Source: Brevibacterium sp. 239c
GTDB taxonomy: Bacteria; Actinomycetota; Actinomycetes; Actinomycetales; Brevibacteriaceae
Direction: 5' to 3'
Assembly: GCF_900169365.1 (NCBI RefSeq)
Contig: NZ_FXZH01000010.1
Coordinates: 81,218 to 145,217 of the forward strand
DNA length: 64,000 bases
Part shown: piece after piece, positions 16,650-24,694 of the stretch
Layout: each line of letters opens with the position of its first letter
Position numbering within the stretch: position 1 is the first letter of the stretch
Translations under genes and position numbers: made by a program
The notes under the pieces: model-generated
The model's database searches: none
The model's input: the letters and a program-made list of their open reading frames with translations, nothing else
What the model was told of the DNA's origin: nothing

Positions 16650-17405
16650 TCACATTGACGTCATCGAATGCTGGTATCTCCCCGGACTCATCCCCACCAA
16701 GGAGGTGAAGGCAGTGATGAACGAATTCGGGTTCGCCCAGCCGCACTCGGCTGCCGTGTCATAGACGCTTCTTCCCTCGGCGAGGAGGAGGAGGGCGCGA
16801 TGAACTCTCAGCTCCGCCCTCCATTGCCGAAAAGTCATCCCAGTCTCCTGCTGGAACAACCGAGACAGGGTGCGCTCGCTCGCACCGACCTGGCGGCCCA
16901 GCTGGGCCAGCGTAGCGACATTCGACAGATCCTCCTCGACCAATTGAGTCACAGCCAGGAGACGATCATCATGTGGCTCCGGCAGGTACAACGGCTGTTC
17001 ACCGGTGAGACTCAACTCGTCGATGGCGACGAGCCGAAGCCGGTCCGTGCTCTCCCTCGAGCGTTGTCTGGATCCGGTCAGCGCAAGCAGCGATTCCCGA
17101 GCGAGGGGTGTCGTGGCCAGGACTGCTGGGTACGGGCCCAAAGGCTCCGCCATTCCATCCGGGAGGAAGACGATCCGCATATCGGTCGCCCCGTGGGCCC
17201 GATGCTGGTGTTCGAACCCTGACGGAACCCAGACGACCCGGTTCGATGGGGCAATCCATGAACCGTCTCGCGTTACAAGGGAGAGGACTCCCGTAGCCGG
17301 ATACACCAGATGCCCGAGATCGTGGGTGTGAGCGGGAGTACGTTCATCATGGCCGAGCTGGTGGATCAACTCGGGACTCATCGCTTTGTGGCTGAATTTG
17401 TCCAT
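16650..17405 (-). CDS. AraC-family regulator with cupin-type sensor
   Basis: 251-residue regulator. The N-terminal cupin-like part is readable (HTHDLGHLVYPATGVLSLVTRDGSWIAPSNRVVWVPSGFEHQHRAHG). The C-terminal AraC domain has VATLAQLGRQVGASERTLSRLFQQETGMTFRQWRAELRVHRALLLLAEG and SVYDTAAECGWANPNSFITAFTSLVGMSPGRY. A TAAACT box 8 nt before ATG 17405 on the minus strand suggests a leaderless mRNA. It is divergent, 68 bp apart, from the CynX-type MFS gene, which it probably regulates, a pairing often seen for this AraC subfamily. Confidence 0.88.
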   Translation of the reverse strand: MDKFSHKAMSPELIHQLGHDERTPAHTHDLGHLVYPATGVLSLVTRDGSWIAPSNRVVWVPSGFEHQHRAHGATDMRIVFLPDGMAEPLGPYPAVLATTPLARESLLALTGSRQRSRESTDRLRLVAIDELSLTGEQPLYLPEPHDDRLLAVTQLVEEDLSNVATLAQLGRQVGASERTLSRLFQQETGMTFRQWRAELRVHRALLLLAEGRSVYDTAAECGWANPNSFITAFTSLVGMSPGRYQHSMTSM

Positions 17406-17473
17406 TGCCAGTCAGTTTATCGGTTGCACGCCGTCGCAGGGCCGGTTTGAATGGGGAGTATGGAAAAAGCATC

Positions 17474-18838
17474 ATGAAGAGACGTGACCCGAACTTCACT
17501 GTGGAGCTCACGCTGGAGACAGATGGCAGCGCCACCGTCGATCCACCTCGGCGAGAGAGGGCAGCGGACGGACACCGACGACGCAGCCTGCTGCTTCTCG
17601 GGGCAGGTCTGATCCTCATCGGACTCAATCTGCGCATCGGAGTCGCATCGGTGGGACCGGTGCTCGGCGATATCCTCGATGACTTGCAGCTGAGCGCCAC
17701 GACCGCAAGCCTGCTGACGACTATCCCTGTGTTCGCATTCGGCGCGTTCGCATTTCTCACACCGGGCCTCACGCGGCGATTCGGAATGCACCGGGCCCTC
17801 GGAATCATCATGATCGTTCTCGCTGCCGGCATCGCCCTGCGACTGCAACCGAGCCTGGTGGCACTTCTGGGCGGCACGATCCTCGTCGGCGCGGCCATCG
17901 CCATCGGCAACGTCCTGCTGCCCACGGCGATCAAGAGCGACTTCTCTCATCGGGCGGGACTAATGATGGGGCTGTACTCCACCGCGCTGTTCCTCGGCGC
18001 AGCTCTGGCGTCCGGCCTGACCGTGCCGATGCTGCCACTCTTCGACGGATCCTGGCGGTGGGCGATGGGTATCTGGGCGGTGCCAGCCGTGCTGGCCGCG
18101 ATTCTGTTCCTCCCGCAGATGCGACGCGCTCGGGACTCGGCCGGACCCGAGGCAACCGACTCGGGTCGGGACGGCTCTGCGACGTCCGCCTCAGGTGAAC
18201 CACCGTTTCGGGCGATGCTCAGAGACCCGATCGCGTGGTCGGTCACCGGCTTCATGGGGTTGCAGTCGCTGAGTTACTACGCGGCTCTGACCTGGGTGCC
18301 GGCCATCTTCCAAGAAGCAGGAATGCCTGCCGATCGAGCAGGATGGATGCTCTCGTTCTCTGCCTTCCCGGCAATCATCACTTGCTTAGTCACGCCGACA
18401 ATCGCCAAACGGCTCAAGCCGCGATGGGTGCCCGTCTTCGCCGCCGCTGTCCTCATCGGTGCCGCGTTCCTTGGCCTGCTGCTCGCGCCGCAAGCCGGTG
18501 CCTATGCGTGGATGACGCTGCTGGGGTTGGGGCAGGGGGCAGCGATCAGTCTGTCGTTGTCCTATATCGTGTGGCGCTCCCCGGATGCCCATCACACCGG
18601 GCACGTATCAACGATGGCCCAGGGATTCGGCTACCTCGTCGCCGGGCTCGGCCCGCTCGGATTGGGGTGGCTGCACACCGTCACCGGGTCATGGACCGTA
18701 CCGCTCATCGTCCTCATCGTGCTGCTCCTGCTCCAAACGATCATCGGCGGCCTCGCCAGTCGAGACCGGCACGTCGGAGGCCGATATCAGGGCAGGACAG
18801 TCATCGTCATGCAGGAGCCGGCACATACGCATGGATAG
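17474..18838 (+). CDS. CynX/NimT-family MFS transporter
   Basis: 454-residue major facilitator of the CynX/NimT group, whose members export or import cyanate, nitroimidazoles or related small molecules. The conserved start LIGLNLRIGVASVGPVLGDILDDLQLS is clear, followed by about 12 membrane segments. A hydrophilic N-terminal extension of about 40 residues (EERAADGHRRR-type) and a central loop rich in Ser/Gly (DSGRDGSATSASGEPP) are visible. ATG 17474 overlaps the end of a 5-codon frame at 17460 (ATGA). A longer in-frame ATG at 17405 would overlap the divergent AraC start and is unlikely. It overlaps the FtsW-like gene by 8 bp. Confidence 0.88.
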   Translation: MKRRDPNFTVELTLETDGSATVDPPRRERAADGHRRRSLLLLGAGLILIGLNLRIGVASVGPVLGDILDDLQLSATTASLLTTIPVFAFGAFAFLTPGLTRRFGMHRALGIIMIVLAAGIALRLQPSLVALLGGTILVGAAIAIGNVLLPTAIKSDFSHRAGLMMGLYSTALFLGAALASGLTVPMLPLFDGSWRWAMGIWAVPAVLAAILFLPQMRRARDSAGPEATDSGRDGSATSASGEPPFRAMLRDPIAWSVTGFMGLQSLSYYAALTWVPAIFQEAGMPADRAGWMLSFSAFPAIITCLVTPTIAKRLKPRWVPVFAAAVLIGAAFLGLLLAPQAGAYAWMTLLGLGQGAAISLSLSYIVWRSPDAHHTGHVSTMAQGFGYLVAGLGPLGLGWLHTVTGSWTVPLIVLIVLLLLQTIIGGLASRDRHVGGRYQGRTVIVMQEPAHTHG

Positions 18839-20111
18839 CTACCGGGGCGGCAGGACGCATGGGACATTGCGTGCCCGACTTCCTCGAATCGGCCAGAAGC
18901 TGCTGCGGGTGCCTGCCGTCCCGCGGATCGACAGCGGATCTCTGGTCATCCTCGGCGCCTCGCTGTGTCTGGTCGGTCTTGGTCTGCTGATGGTGCTGTC
19001 GGCGACATCGATCACCTCCTTCGACGGAACCAGCGGATCCTCGTTCTCCATCTTCGCCAGGCAGGCATTCTTCGCAGCCATCGGCATCGTCATGCTGACC
19101 GTCACTGCGCTGATTCCGGCGCAGATATGGAGTCGGCTGGCCGGTCCGATGATCATCGCCGGGTTGGTGCTCTTATCCCTTCCGCTGATTCCGGGGCTGG
19201 GCATCACCGTCAACGGAAGCACCAACTGGGTGCATGTCGGCGGACTCCAGCTTCAGCCCTCGGAAGTCTTCAAACCAGTGCTGGCTCTGTGGCTCGGGGT
19301 CGCGCTCGCTCGCAGATCACAGCGGCTTCATCGCCCCAAAGATCTGTTCTTCGCCGTTGTCCCCGTCTCGGCGTTCGCGTTCGGTTTCATCCTCCTCGGC
19401 GGAGATCTGGGCACGACCTTGGTTCTCATGCTGATGACGTTGGCCGCACTGTTCATCGCAGGTGTCCCGAAGCGGTATTTCGCGGCAACACTGGGTGTGA
19501 TCGCCGTGGGTGTGACCATCCTCGTGGCGACAAGCCCGTACCGAATGGCACGTGTGCGTGCGATGTTCGCGGACACGGATGCTTTGAGCGACGTCGAGAC
19601 CCTCGGCCAGCACTGGCAGTCCAATCATGGGCTGTTCGCGTTGGCCTCGGGAGGGTGGACCGGAACAGGGCTGGGAGCCAGCCGCGAAAAATGGTTCTGG
19701 TTGGCAGAAGCGCACAACGACTACATCTTCGCCATCATCGGCGAGGAGCTGGGACTTCTGGGCACACTGACGGTGGTGTGCCTCTTCGGCCTGTTAGGCG
19801 TGGGGCTGATCAGAACCTCGTTGAAGAGCCGGGAGCTGAAGACGAAGGTGCTGTGCCTGACCGTCTTCGTGTGGATATTGGGCCAGGCATTCATCAACAT
19901 GGGGGTTGTGACGACGCTTCTGCCCGTCATCGGCGTGCCGCTGCCCTTGATCTCATACGGCGGTTCCTCCCTCGTATCCACGTTGATCGGAATCGGACTG
20001 GTGATCTCCTTCGCCCGTGCCGATAGGGCGGGTCGAGATCGTGACCGGGATCAGGATGACGCTGAAGCGGCTTCGTCGAATCGCGCGGACACGCCCTCGG
20101 CCCACCGGTAG
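18831..20111 (+). CDS. FtsW/RodA/SpoVE-family (SEDS) protein
   Basis: 426-residue polytopic SEDS protein, the family of lipid-II glycan polymerases used in septal or lateral wall synthesis. Hallmarks: GLLMVLSATSI, GSTNWVHVGGLQLQPSEVFKP, GGDLGTTLVL with the conserved Asp, SNHGLFALASGGWTGTGLGASREKW, AHNDYIFAIIGEELGLLG, and LPLISYGGSSLVSTLIGIGLVISFAR, closer to FtsW than RodA. No murG, murC or penicillin-binding protein gene lies nearby, so this is not the dcw-cluster copy. The start overlaps the MFS stop by 8 bp. The 3' end overlaps the convergent GAF regulator gene by 61 bp, with a charged tail rich in Arg and Asp. Confidence 0.88.
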   Translation: MDSYRGGRTHGTLRARLPRIGQKLLRVPAVPRIDSGSLVILGASLCLVGLGLLMVLSATSITSFDGTSGSSFSIFARQAFFAAIGIVMLTVTALIPAQIWSRLAGPMIIAGLVLLSLPLIPGLGITVNGSTNWVHVGGLQLQPSEVFKPVLALWLGVALARRSQRLHRPKDLFFAVVPVSAFAFGFILLGGDLGTTLVLMLMTLAALFIAGVPKRYFAATLGVIAVGVTILVATSPYRMARVRAMFADTDALSDVETLGQHWQSNHGLFALASGGWTGTGLGASREKWFWLAEAHNDYIFAIIGEELGLLGTLTVVCLFGLLGVGLIRTSLKSRELKTKVLCLTVFVWILGQAFINMGVVTTLLPVIGVPLPLISYGGSSLVSTLIGIGLVISFARADRAGRDRDRDQDDAEAASSNRADTPSAHR

Positions 20112-21241
20112 GGCTGAGTCGCGAGGAGTGCACCGATCGAACGCCGCAGCCGGGACACCTCGGCGCGCACTGTGACCTGATGGTCGGCATCACCGTAGAG
20201 CTTGAGGCTGAGATCGCCGGCCCTGATGCCAGCTGGCCCCGCCGAGGTGATCGCTGAGAGGATCTGAGCGCGCCGGGGCGTGAGGGGCACGACGAATGGG
20301 TCAGTGCTCGATTCGATCTCCAGCATCGCAGACCGAGCTGTCTGCCGCAGCACTACCGACACCTGCTGAGCGTTGATGTCGGCACTCGGCCGCAGCAGCC
20401 AACCACCGGTCACCCTCTCCGGGATGCAAAGACCGGCACCGGGGATGAGGATCGTGCGATCAGACGCCGGCACCTCTATCCGCTCTTGGCTCTGCACTCC
20501 CTGTCGGTAGGCGACCCAGCCCTCATCATCGACGACCAGCGCCGGCCCCCGACTGCCGTTGAGGACAGTGGACATGCGAGTGCGCAGACTGCTCAGGTGC
20601 TCCTGCCGGATGAGGGAAAGCCGGGCCTCGGCCAGGCGGACAGCGGTTGTCACCAAGGACTGCACCGCCGGGTGGAGAGTCAGCGCCGGCCCGCTGATGT
20701 CGACGACGCCTAGGAGCCGGCCATCACTGGGATCATGGACGGGAACGGCGCTGCAGTACCAGGGGTGCTGCGAGGTCTCGAAGTGTTCGGCGGAGAACAG
20801 CTGAACTGGGGCCTCTTCGGTCAACGCGGTGCCGATGGCATTGGTGCCCACCACGGGTTCGGACCAGTGGGCACCCTCGACGAAGCCGAGACTGTCCGCC
20901 TGTCGCTGGGCGGCACTGGCACCGTCGCGCCACAGGATCACACCCTCGGCGTCGGTGACGACCAGGATGAAGGTCGCGGCATCGGGAATCCGCAGAAGAA
21001 TGGTTTTGAGCTCATCAACGATGAGGCGCAGCTTCGAATCGCGTCTGCGGGACTCCACATCCGCCTCGGCGGAAAGAACTCGACGATTGCCGCCCGAGGG
21101 ATCCAACCCCAAGCGCAGCATCCTCTGCCACGAGCGTGCAACGAGCGCTCGCGGCTGCTCCGGCGGCGAACCGCCGGTGATCACGGCATCGTGAATGCGG
21201 GACAGATCCCGAGCAAGATGCGCCAGGTCGAGCTGAGGCAT
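20051..21241 (-). CDS. GAF-domain transcriptional regulator (AcoR-like, without AAA+ domain)
   Basis: 396-residue regulator. The N-terminal part (SPPEQPRALVARSWQRMLRLGLDPSGG) and the GAF domain (ILVVTDAEGVILWRDGASAAQRQADSLGFVEGAHWSEPVVGTNAIGTALTEEAPVQLFSAEHF) match AcoR-type sensors of aldehydes, ketones or alcohols. The sigma54-type AAA+ module is absent; instead the C-terminus looks like a winged helix (LTPRRAQILSAITSAGPAGIRAGDLSLKLYGDADHQVTVRAEVSRLRRSIG). ATG 21241 is chosen because TATACT lies 7 nt upstream (leaderless type). It is divergent from the flavin monooxygenase gene, its probable target. Confidence 0.85.
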   Translation of the reverse strand: MPQLDLAHLARDLSRIHDAVITGGSPPEQPRALVARSWQRMLRLGLDPSGGNRRVLSAEADVESRRRDSKLRLIVDELKTILLRIPDAATFILVVTDAEGVILWRDGASAAQRQADSLGFVEGAHWSEPVVGTNAIGTALTEEAPVQLFSAEHFETSQHPWYCSAVPVHDPSDGRLLGVVDISGPALTLHPAVQSLVTTAVRLAEARLSLIRQEHLSSLRTRMSTVLNGSRGPALVVDDEGWVAYRQGVQSQERIEVPASDRTILIPGAGLCIPERVTGGWLLRPSADINAQQVSVVLRQTARSAMLEIESSTDPFVVPLTPRRAQILSAITSAGPAGIRAGDLSLKLYGDADHQVTVRAEVSRLRRSIGALLATQPYRWAEGVSARFDEAASASS

Positions 21242-21271
21242 GCTTCCGAGTATAGGGGTGATGTGGCTCAC

Positions 21272-21281
21272 TGCATATGCA
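21272..21281. promoter_or_regulatory. TGCATATGCA palindrome between GAF regulator and monooxygenase
   Basis: A perfect 10-bp palindrome is followed by a direct repeat (ATGCAACtcgATGCAAC, 21278-21294). It lies in the 114-bp divergent promoter region and is a candidate binding site for the GAF regulator. No experimental motif is known to me. Confidence 0.35.
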
Positions 21282-21355
21282 ACTCGATGCAACCCTTTCT
21301 TCGGTGCCGGCGGCGGCATAGCTTGGAGTCACACAGCTCAACGAAGAGGAGTGAC

Positions 21356-23176
21356 ATGACAACGACAATCGACCGCCAGCAGCTCACAGCCGATGACATT
21401 GCAACGCAGTGGCTGGGCGATTTCGAATCCGCGATGCGCAGCAGGGACGTCGAAGCCGCAGTGAGTCTGTTCGCCACCACGAGTTACTGGAGGGACCTCG
21501 TCGCCTTCTCCTGGAACCTGTGCACCGTCGAGAACCGTGACGGCATCAGGGACCTTCTGACGGAGGTCATCGACCGCGTCGCCGCATCGGACTTCGAACT
21601 CGGAGAACCGGCCACCACAGCCGATGGAGTCACCGAAGCCTGGTTCACCTATGCCACCGCAGTCGGCAGGGGCAAGGGCATGGTTCGTCTGGTCGACGAA
21701 GACGGAACCAAAGCGTGGACGCTGCTCACTACTTTGCAGGAGCTCAAAGACCACGAGGAGCCGCAGGGACCTCGCCGGCCCAAAGGAGCCGAACACGGAG
21801 TCGACCCCGAGCGGAAGAGCTGGTCGGAGAAGCTCGCCGAGGAGGATGCCGCCTGGGGTGACACCGCCCAGCCGTACACGCTCGTCGTCGGTGGGGGACA
21901 GGGCGGCATCGCACTCGGCGCTCGCCTGCGCCAGCTGGGTGTTCCGGCACTCGTCATCGATCGGTGGGAACGGCCCGGAGACCAGTGGCGCTCGCGGTAC
22001 AAGTCGCTGTGCCTGCACGACCCTGTCTGGTACGACCACCTGCCCTATCTCAAGTTCCCTGAGAATTGGCCGGTGTTCGCTCCCAAGGACAAGATCGCTG
22101 ACTGGTTGGAGTTCTACACCAAGGTGATGGAGATTCCGTACTGGTCATCGACGACAGCCACCTCGGCGAAATATGACGAAGCCTCTGGTCAGTGGACGGT
22201 CAACGTCGAACGCAACGGTGAGAAGATCACTCTCAACCCGACGCACCTGGTCATGGCCACGGGGATGTCGGGTAAGCCCAACGTTCCCTCGTTCCCAGGA
22301 TCCGATGTCTTCCAGGGCGAACAGCAGCACTCCTCGCAGCACCCCGGGCCCGATGCCTATGCCGGTAAGAAGGTCGTCGTCATCGGCAGCAACAACTCCG
22401 CTTTCGACATCTGTGGGGCACTGTATGAGAACGATGCAGACGTGACGATGGTCCAGCGCTCGAGTACTCACATCGTCAAGAGCGACTCACTCATGGACAT
22501 CGGCCTCGGCGACCTCTATTCGGAGAAGGCGCTCGCCAACGGAGTGACCACTGAGAAGGCCGACCTCACGTTTGCCTCCCTGCCGTATCGGATCATGCCC
22601 GAGTTCCAGATCCCGCTCTATGAGCAGATGAAAGAACGCGACAAGGACTTCTACCAGCGGATGACGGATGCAGGGTTCGACCTCGACTTCGGTGACGATG
22701 AGTCCGGAATGTTCTTGAAGTACCTGCGCCGGGGCTCCGGCTACTACATCGACGTCGGCTCAGCTGAGCTCATCGCCGATGGCAAGGTGAAATTGGCCAA
22801 AGGCAATGTCGACCATCTGACTGCTGACTCTGTGGTGTTGGAAGACGGTACCGAGTTGCCGGCCGACCTCGTCGTCTATGCGACCGGATACGGGTCGATG
22901 AATGGTTGGGTTGCTGATCTCATCGATCAGGAGACAGCAGACAAAGTCGGCAAATGCTGGGGCCTGGGCTCGGACACGACGAAGGATCCGGGCCCGTGGG
23001 AAGGCGAACAGCGCAATATGTGGAAGCCCACCCAGCAGGAGAACCTATGGTTCATGGGCGGGAACCTGCACCAGTCGCGGCACTACTCGCTGTACTTGGC
23101 ACTCCAGCTCAAGGCCCGCTATGAGGGACTCGAGACGCCGGTGTACAACCTGCAGGAAGTGCACCACCTGGCGTGA
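21356..23176 (+). CDS. Flavin-containing monooxygenase with N-terminal NTF2-like region
   Basis: 606-residue FAD/NADPH monooxygenase. Residues about 1-150 look like an NTF2/SnoaL-type domain (DIATQWLGDFESAMRSRDVEAAVSLFATTSYWRDLVAFSWNLCTVENRDGI). The FAD site is YTLVVGGGQGGIALGARLRQLGVPALVIDR near residue 180, and the NADPH site is KKVVVIGSNNSAFDICGALYENDADVTMVQRSS. ATG motifs (LVMATGMSGKPN, LVVYATGYGS) are present. Such enzymes oxygenate ketones, amines or sulfur compounds. GAAGAGGAG precedes ATG 21356. It is divergent from a GAF regulator, which suggests substrate-induced expression. Confidence 0.92.
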   Translation: MTTTIDRQQLTADDIATQWLGDFESAMRSRDVEAAVSLFATTSYWRDLVAFSWNLCTVENRDGIRDLLTEVIDRVAASDFELGEPATTADGVTEAWFTYATAVGRGKGMVRLVDEDGTKAWTLLTTLQELKDHEEPQGPRRPKGAEHGVDPERKSWSEKLAEEDAAWGDTAQPYTLVVGGGQGGIALGARLRQLGVPALVIDRWERPGDQWRSRYKSLCLHDPVWYDHLPYLKFPENWPVFAPKDKIADWLEFYTKVMEIPYWSSTTATSAKYDEASGQWTVNVERNGEKITLNPTHLVMATGMSGKPNVPSFPGSDVFQGEQQHSSQHPGPDAYAGKKVVVIGSNNSAFDICGALYENDADVTMVQRSSTHIVKSDSLMDIGLGDLYSEKALANGVTTEKADLTFASLPYRIMPEFQIPLYEQMKERDKDFYQRMTDAGFDLDFGDDESGMFLKYLRRGSGYYIDVGSAELIADGKVKLAKGNVDHLTADSVVLEDGTELPADLVVYATGYGSMNGWVADLIDQETADKVGKCWGLGSDTTKDPGPWEGEQRNMWKPTQQENLWFMGGNLHQSRHYSLYLALQLKARYEGLETPVYNLQEVHHLA

Positions 23177-23424
23177 TTGGTGAGGGCGGGGCCGGGCCTG
23201 AGTGGGCTGGGGCTGCGTGGGCTGCGCCTGGGCGGGCCGGGTCGCCGTTGGCTGAACCGAGTTGTTCGCACTTAGGCGAGTTGCGCAGTCGCGCCGCGCA
23301 GTCGAGTCACGCGTATTACGCCGAATTTCGTGCACTAGGCCGAGTTGCGGACGATCCGTGTTGAAATCTGCTCCGGATTCCAGCACAGATCGTCCGCAAC
23401 TCAGCTGTCAGGAGGTCTGGCCGG
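23177..23424. other. Repeat-rich intergenic region left of the DUF559 gene
   Basis: A G-rich stretch follows the monooxygenase stop. Then GCACTTAGGCGAGTTGCG (23268-23285) recurs imperfectly as GCACTAGGCCGAGTTGCG (23332-23349), a direct repeat leading into the palindromic element at 23342-23402. I see no gene. Confidence 0.5.
23342..23402. repeat. Palindromic element L flanking the DUF559 gene
   Basis: Left arm GAGTTGCGGACGATC..., right arm ...GATCGTCCGCAACTC, 22 bp each with two mismatches, around a 17-nt loop whose edges also pair (AATC/GATT). The left arm equals the reverse complement of the right arm of the second element at 24502-24562 over all 22 bases. The two elements therefore lie in inverted orientation on both sides of the gene. 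Confidence 0.85.
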
Positions 23425-24369
23425 TCAGGACAGCCCAAGGTGGTGGCGAATCTGCGCCTCGAGCTGCTGATAATTCACTTTGCTTGTCACATGGATGACG
23501 GTCCAACCTTCGGTGCGCAGTGCTTCATCGCGTCGAATGTCGCTCTGCCACTGCTGTTTCGATCGCAGATGGTGTTCGCCCTCGTACTCAAGGGCCAGCA
23601 GATCGTCGGGATAGCCGAGGTCCGGTTCGACTGTGCGTTTGAGCAGCGGGCTGTAGATCTTCGGATGGACGACGGGTTCAGGGAGGCCGACGGCAAGCGT
23701 CCACAGTCGTAGGTCGGTTTCCGGTGGGGAGTCGACGGTGAGGCGGACCAAGTCGAGTGCCTCGATGAGGTGAGCACGTCGACGGACGAAAGGCCGATTG
23801 CAGACGTGCTCCTGGAGTTCGTCGAGGCTGATCTGCGGTGGGCCGTGCCAATTGCCGACTGCGGCGTCGCCGAGTTTCACAAGGTCCCGCTGGCCGAGAT
23901 CTTTGCCGAGGCCGATGAACGCATCTTCGGGAGCAACAACCTCAAGGCCACACCACTGCCGTGTCGACATCTTGGTCATCCTATGCAGTCTGATCTGAGA
24001 GATCCTGATCCGTGAATGCCTGTTGCTCACAGAGACGTGAAGTTGAGACGTCCGCCAATTAGACGGCAGCGGCCATCCGTACAGCCGGGCGGCCATCGCG
24101 TGACTGGCCGCGATTCCCGGGTAGAGGAGCTGGGCGGCGCGGAACCGCAGCGCGTCCCATTTCCAGAAGTCGTCCGCCCAGGTCGGAGTGGGGCATCGGT
24201 CGAAGGCCTCGAGGTCCGATCTCACTCCGGGGAGTACTTGCTCATAGCGCTTCGAGTGATAAAGGGAATGTCGTGTGATTCCCCGTGCGGTGTAGTCCTG
24301 GGTGCGGAACAGCTGTGGAAAATCTCGCATCACCCACCTGTCTCCATTGAACATGGATGACATCATCAC
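23425..24369 (-). CDS. AbiEi-like HTH plus DUF559 (Vsr-like nuclease fold) protein
   Basis: 314-residue protein. The N-terminus resembles the AbiEi-type winged helix (FPQLFRTQDYTARGITRHSLYHSKRYEQVLPGVRS). A middle region has ALRFRAAQLLYPGIAASHAMAARLYGWPLP and VVAPEDAFIGLGKDLGQRDLVKLGDAAVGN. The C-terminus (PDLGYPDDLLALEYEGEHHLRSKQQWQSDIRRDEALRTEGWTVIHVTSKV) fits DUF559, a Vsr/restriction-endonuclease fold with E-E and D-R residues in the expected order. No partner AbiEii toxin is adjacent. The gene is enclosed by inverted palindromic elements and carries another inverted repeat just upstream. The role is unknown; an innate-immunity or mobile-element function is only a hypothesis. Confidence 0.8.
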   Translation of the reverse strand: MMMSSMFNGDRWVMRDFPQLFRTQDYTARGITRHSLYHSKRYEQVLPGVRSDLEAFDRCPTPTWADDFWKWDALRFRAAQLLYPGIAASHAMAARLYGWPLPSNWRTSQLHVSVSNRHSRIRISQIRLHRMTKMSTRQWCGLEVVAPEDAFIGLGKDLGQRDLVKLGDAAVGNWHGPPQISLDELQEHVCNRPFVRRRAHLIEALDLVRLTVDSPPETDLRLWTLAVGLPEPVVHPKIYSPLLKRTVEPDLGYPDDLLALEYEGEHHLRSKQQWQSDIRRDEALRTEGWTVIHVTSKVNYQQLEAQIRHHLGLS

Positions 24370-24404
24370 TCACTTCGCGGCGAGAAGAAATGGCTTGAAA
24401 TCAG

Positions 24405-24433
24405 CCTGTGGACAGAACTTTTTCGTCCACAGG
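24405..24433. repeat. Inverted repeat with DnaA-box-like arms upstream of the DUF559 gene
   Basis: CCTGTGGAC-11 nt-GTCCACAGG is a perfect 9-bp inverted repeat 36 bp before the DUF559 start. Each arm, read outward, is one base from the actinobacterial DnaA box TTGTCCACA. It may be an operator, a hairpin or a replication-protein site. Confidence 0.5.
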
Positions 24434-24501
24434 AATCTACGCACGAGTGCGTGGGGTGGAGGAGCGGGGTTGCCACACGCTGGAGAGCGGGGTGCGCCTG
24501 C

Positions 24502-24562
24502 AAGTTGCGGACGATCTGTGCTGAAAACCGAGTCGGAAATCAACACGGATCGTCCGCAACTC
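24502..24562. repeat. Palindromic element R flanking the DUF559 gene
   Basis: Left arm AAGTTGCGGACGATC... and right arm ...GATCGTCCGCAACTC around a 17-nt loop. The differences between its two arms mirror those of element L, which shows that it is an inverted copy of L and not an independent palindrome. The rest of 24370-24694 shows no gene. Confidence 0.85.
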
Positions 24563-24694
24563 GGTAGGGATAGCTAGACGGCAGAGCGTGGCTCGGAAGT
24601 GAAAGCTTGAGGGCAGCGAGCTCCACGTCAGAATCAGCGCAGTTCGCTCACCTCATGGGCGTACTCAGCAGGTGCTCTGATACCTGAAGCCCGA

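Noticed and set aside
17460..17477. 5-codon frame ending in ATGA at the CynX-type MFS start
   Set aside because: It is short enough to occur by chance and its own ribosome site is too close to the ATG.
18831..20111. Part of a cell-division (dcw) cluster
   Set aside because: No mur, ftsZ, ftsQ or pbp genes are adjacent.
20735..21355. Upstream extension of the monooxygenase by 207 codons
   Set aside because: It runs antisense through the GAF regulator, while ATG 21356 has a strong ribosome site.
24405..24433. Chromosomal or plasmid origin based on two DnaA-like boxes
   Set aside because: There are only two imperfect boxes, and no dnaA, dnaN, AT-rich unwinding element or rep gene nearby; kept only as a repeat.
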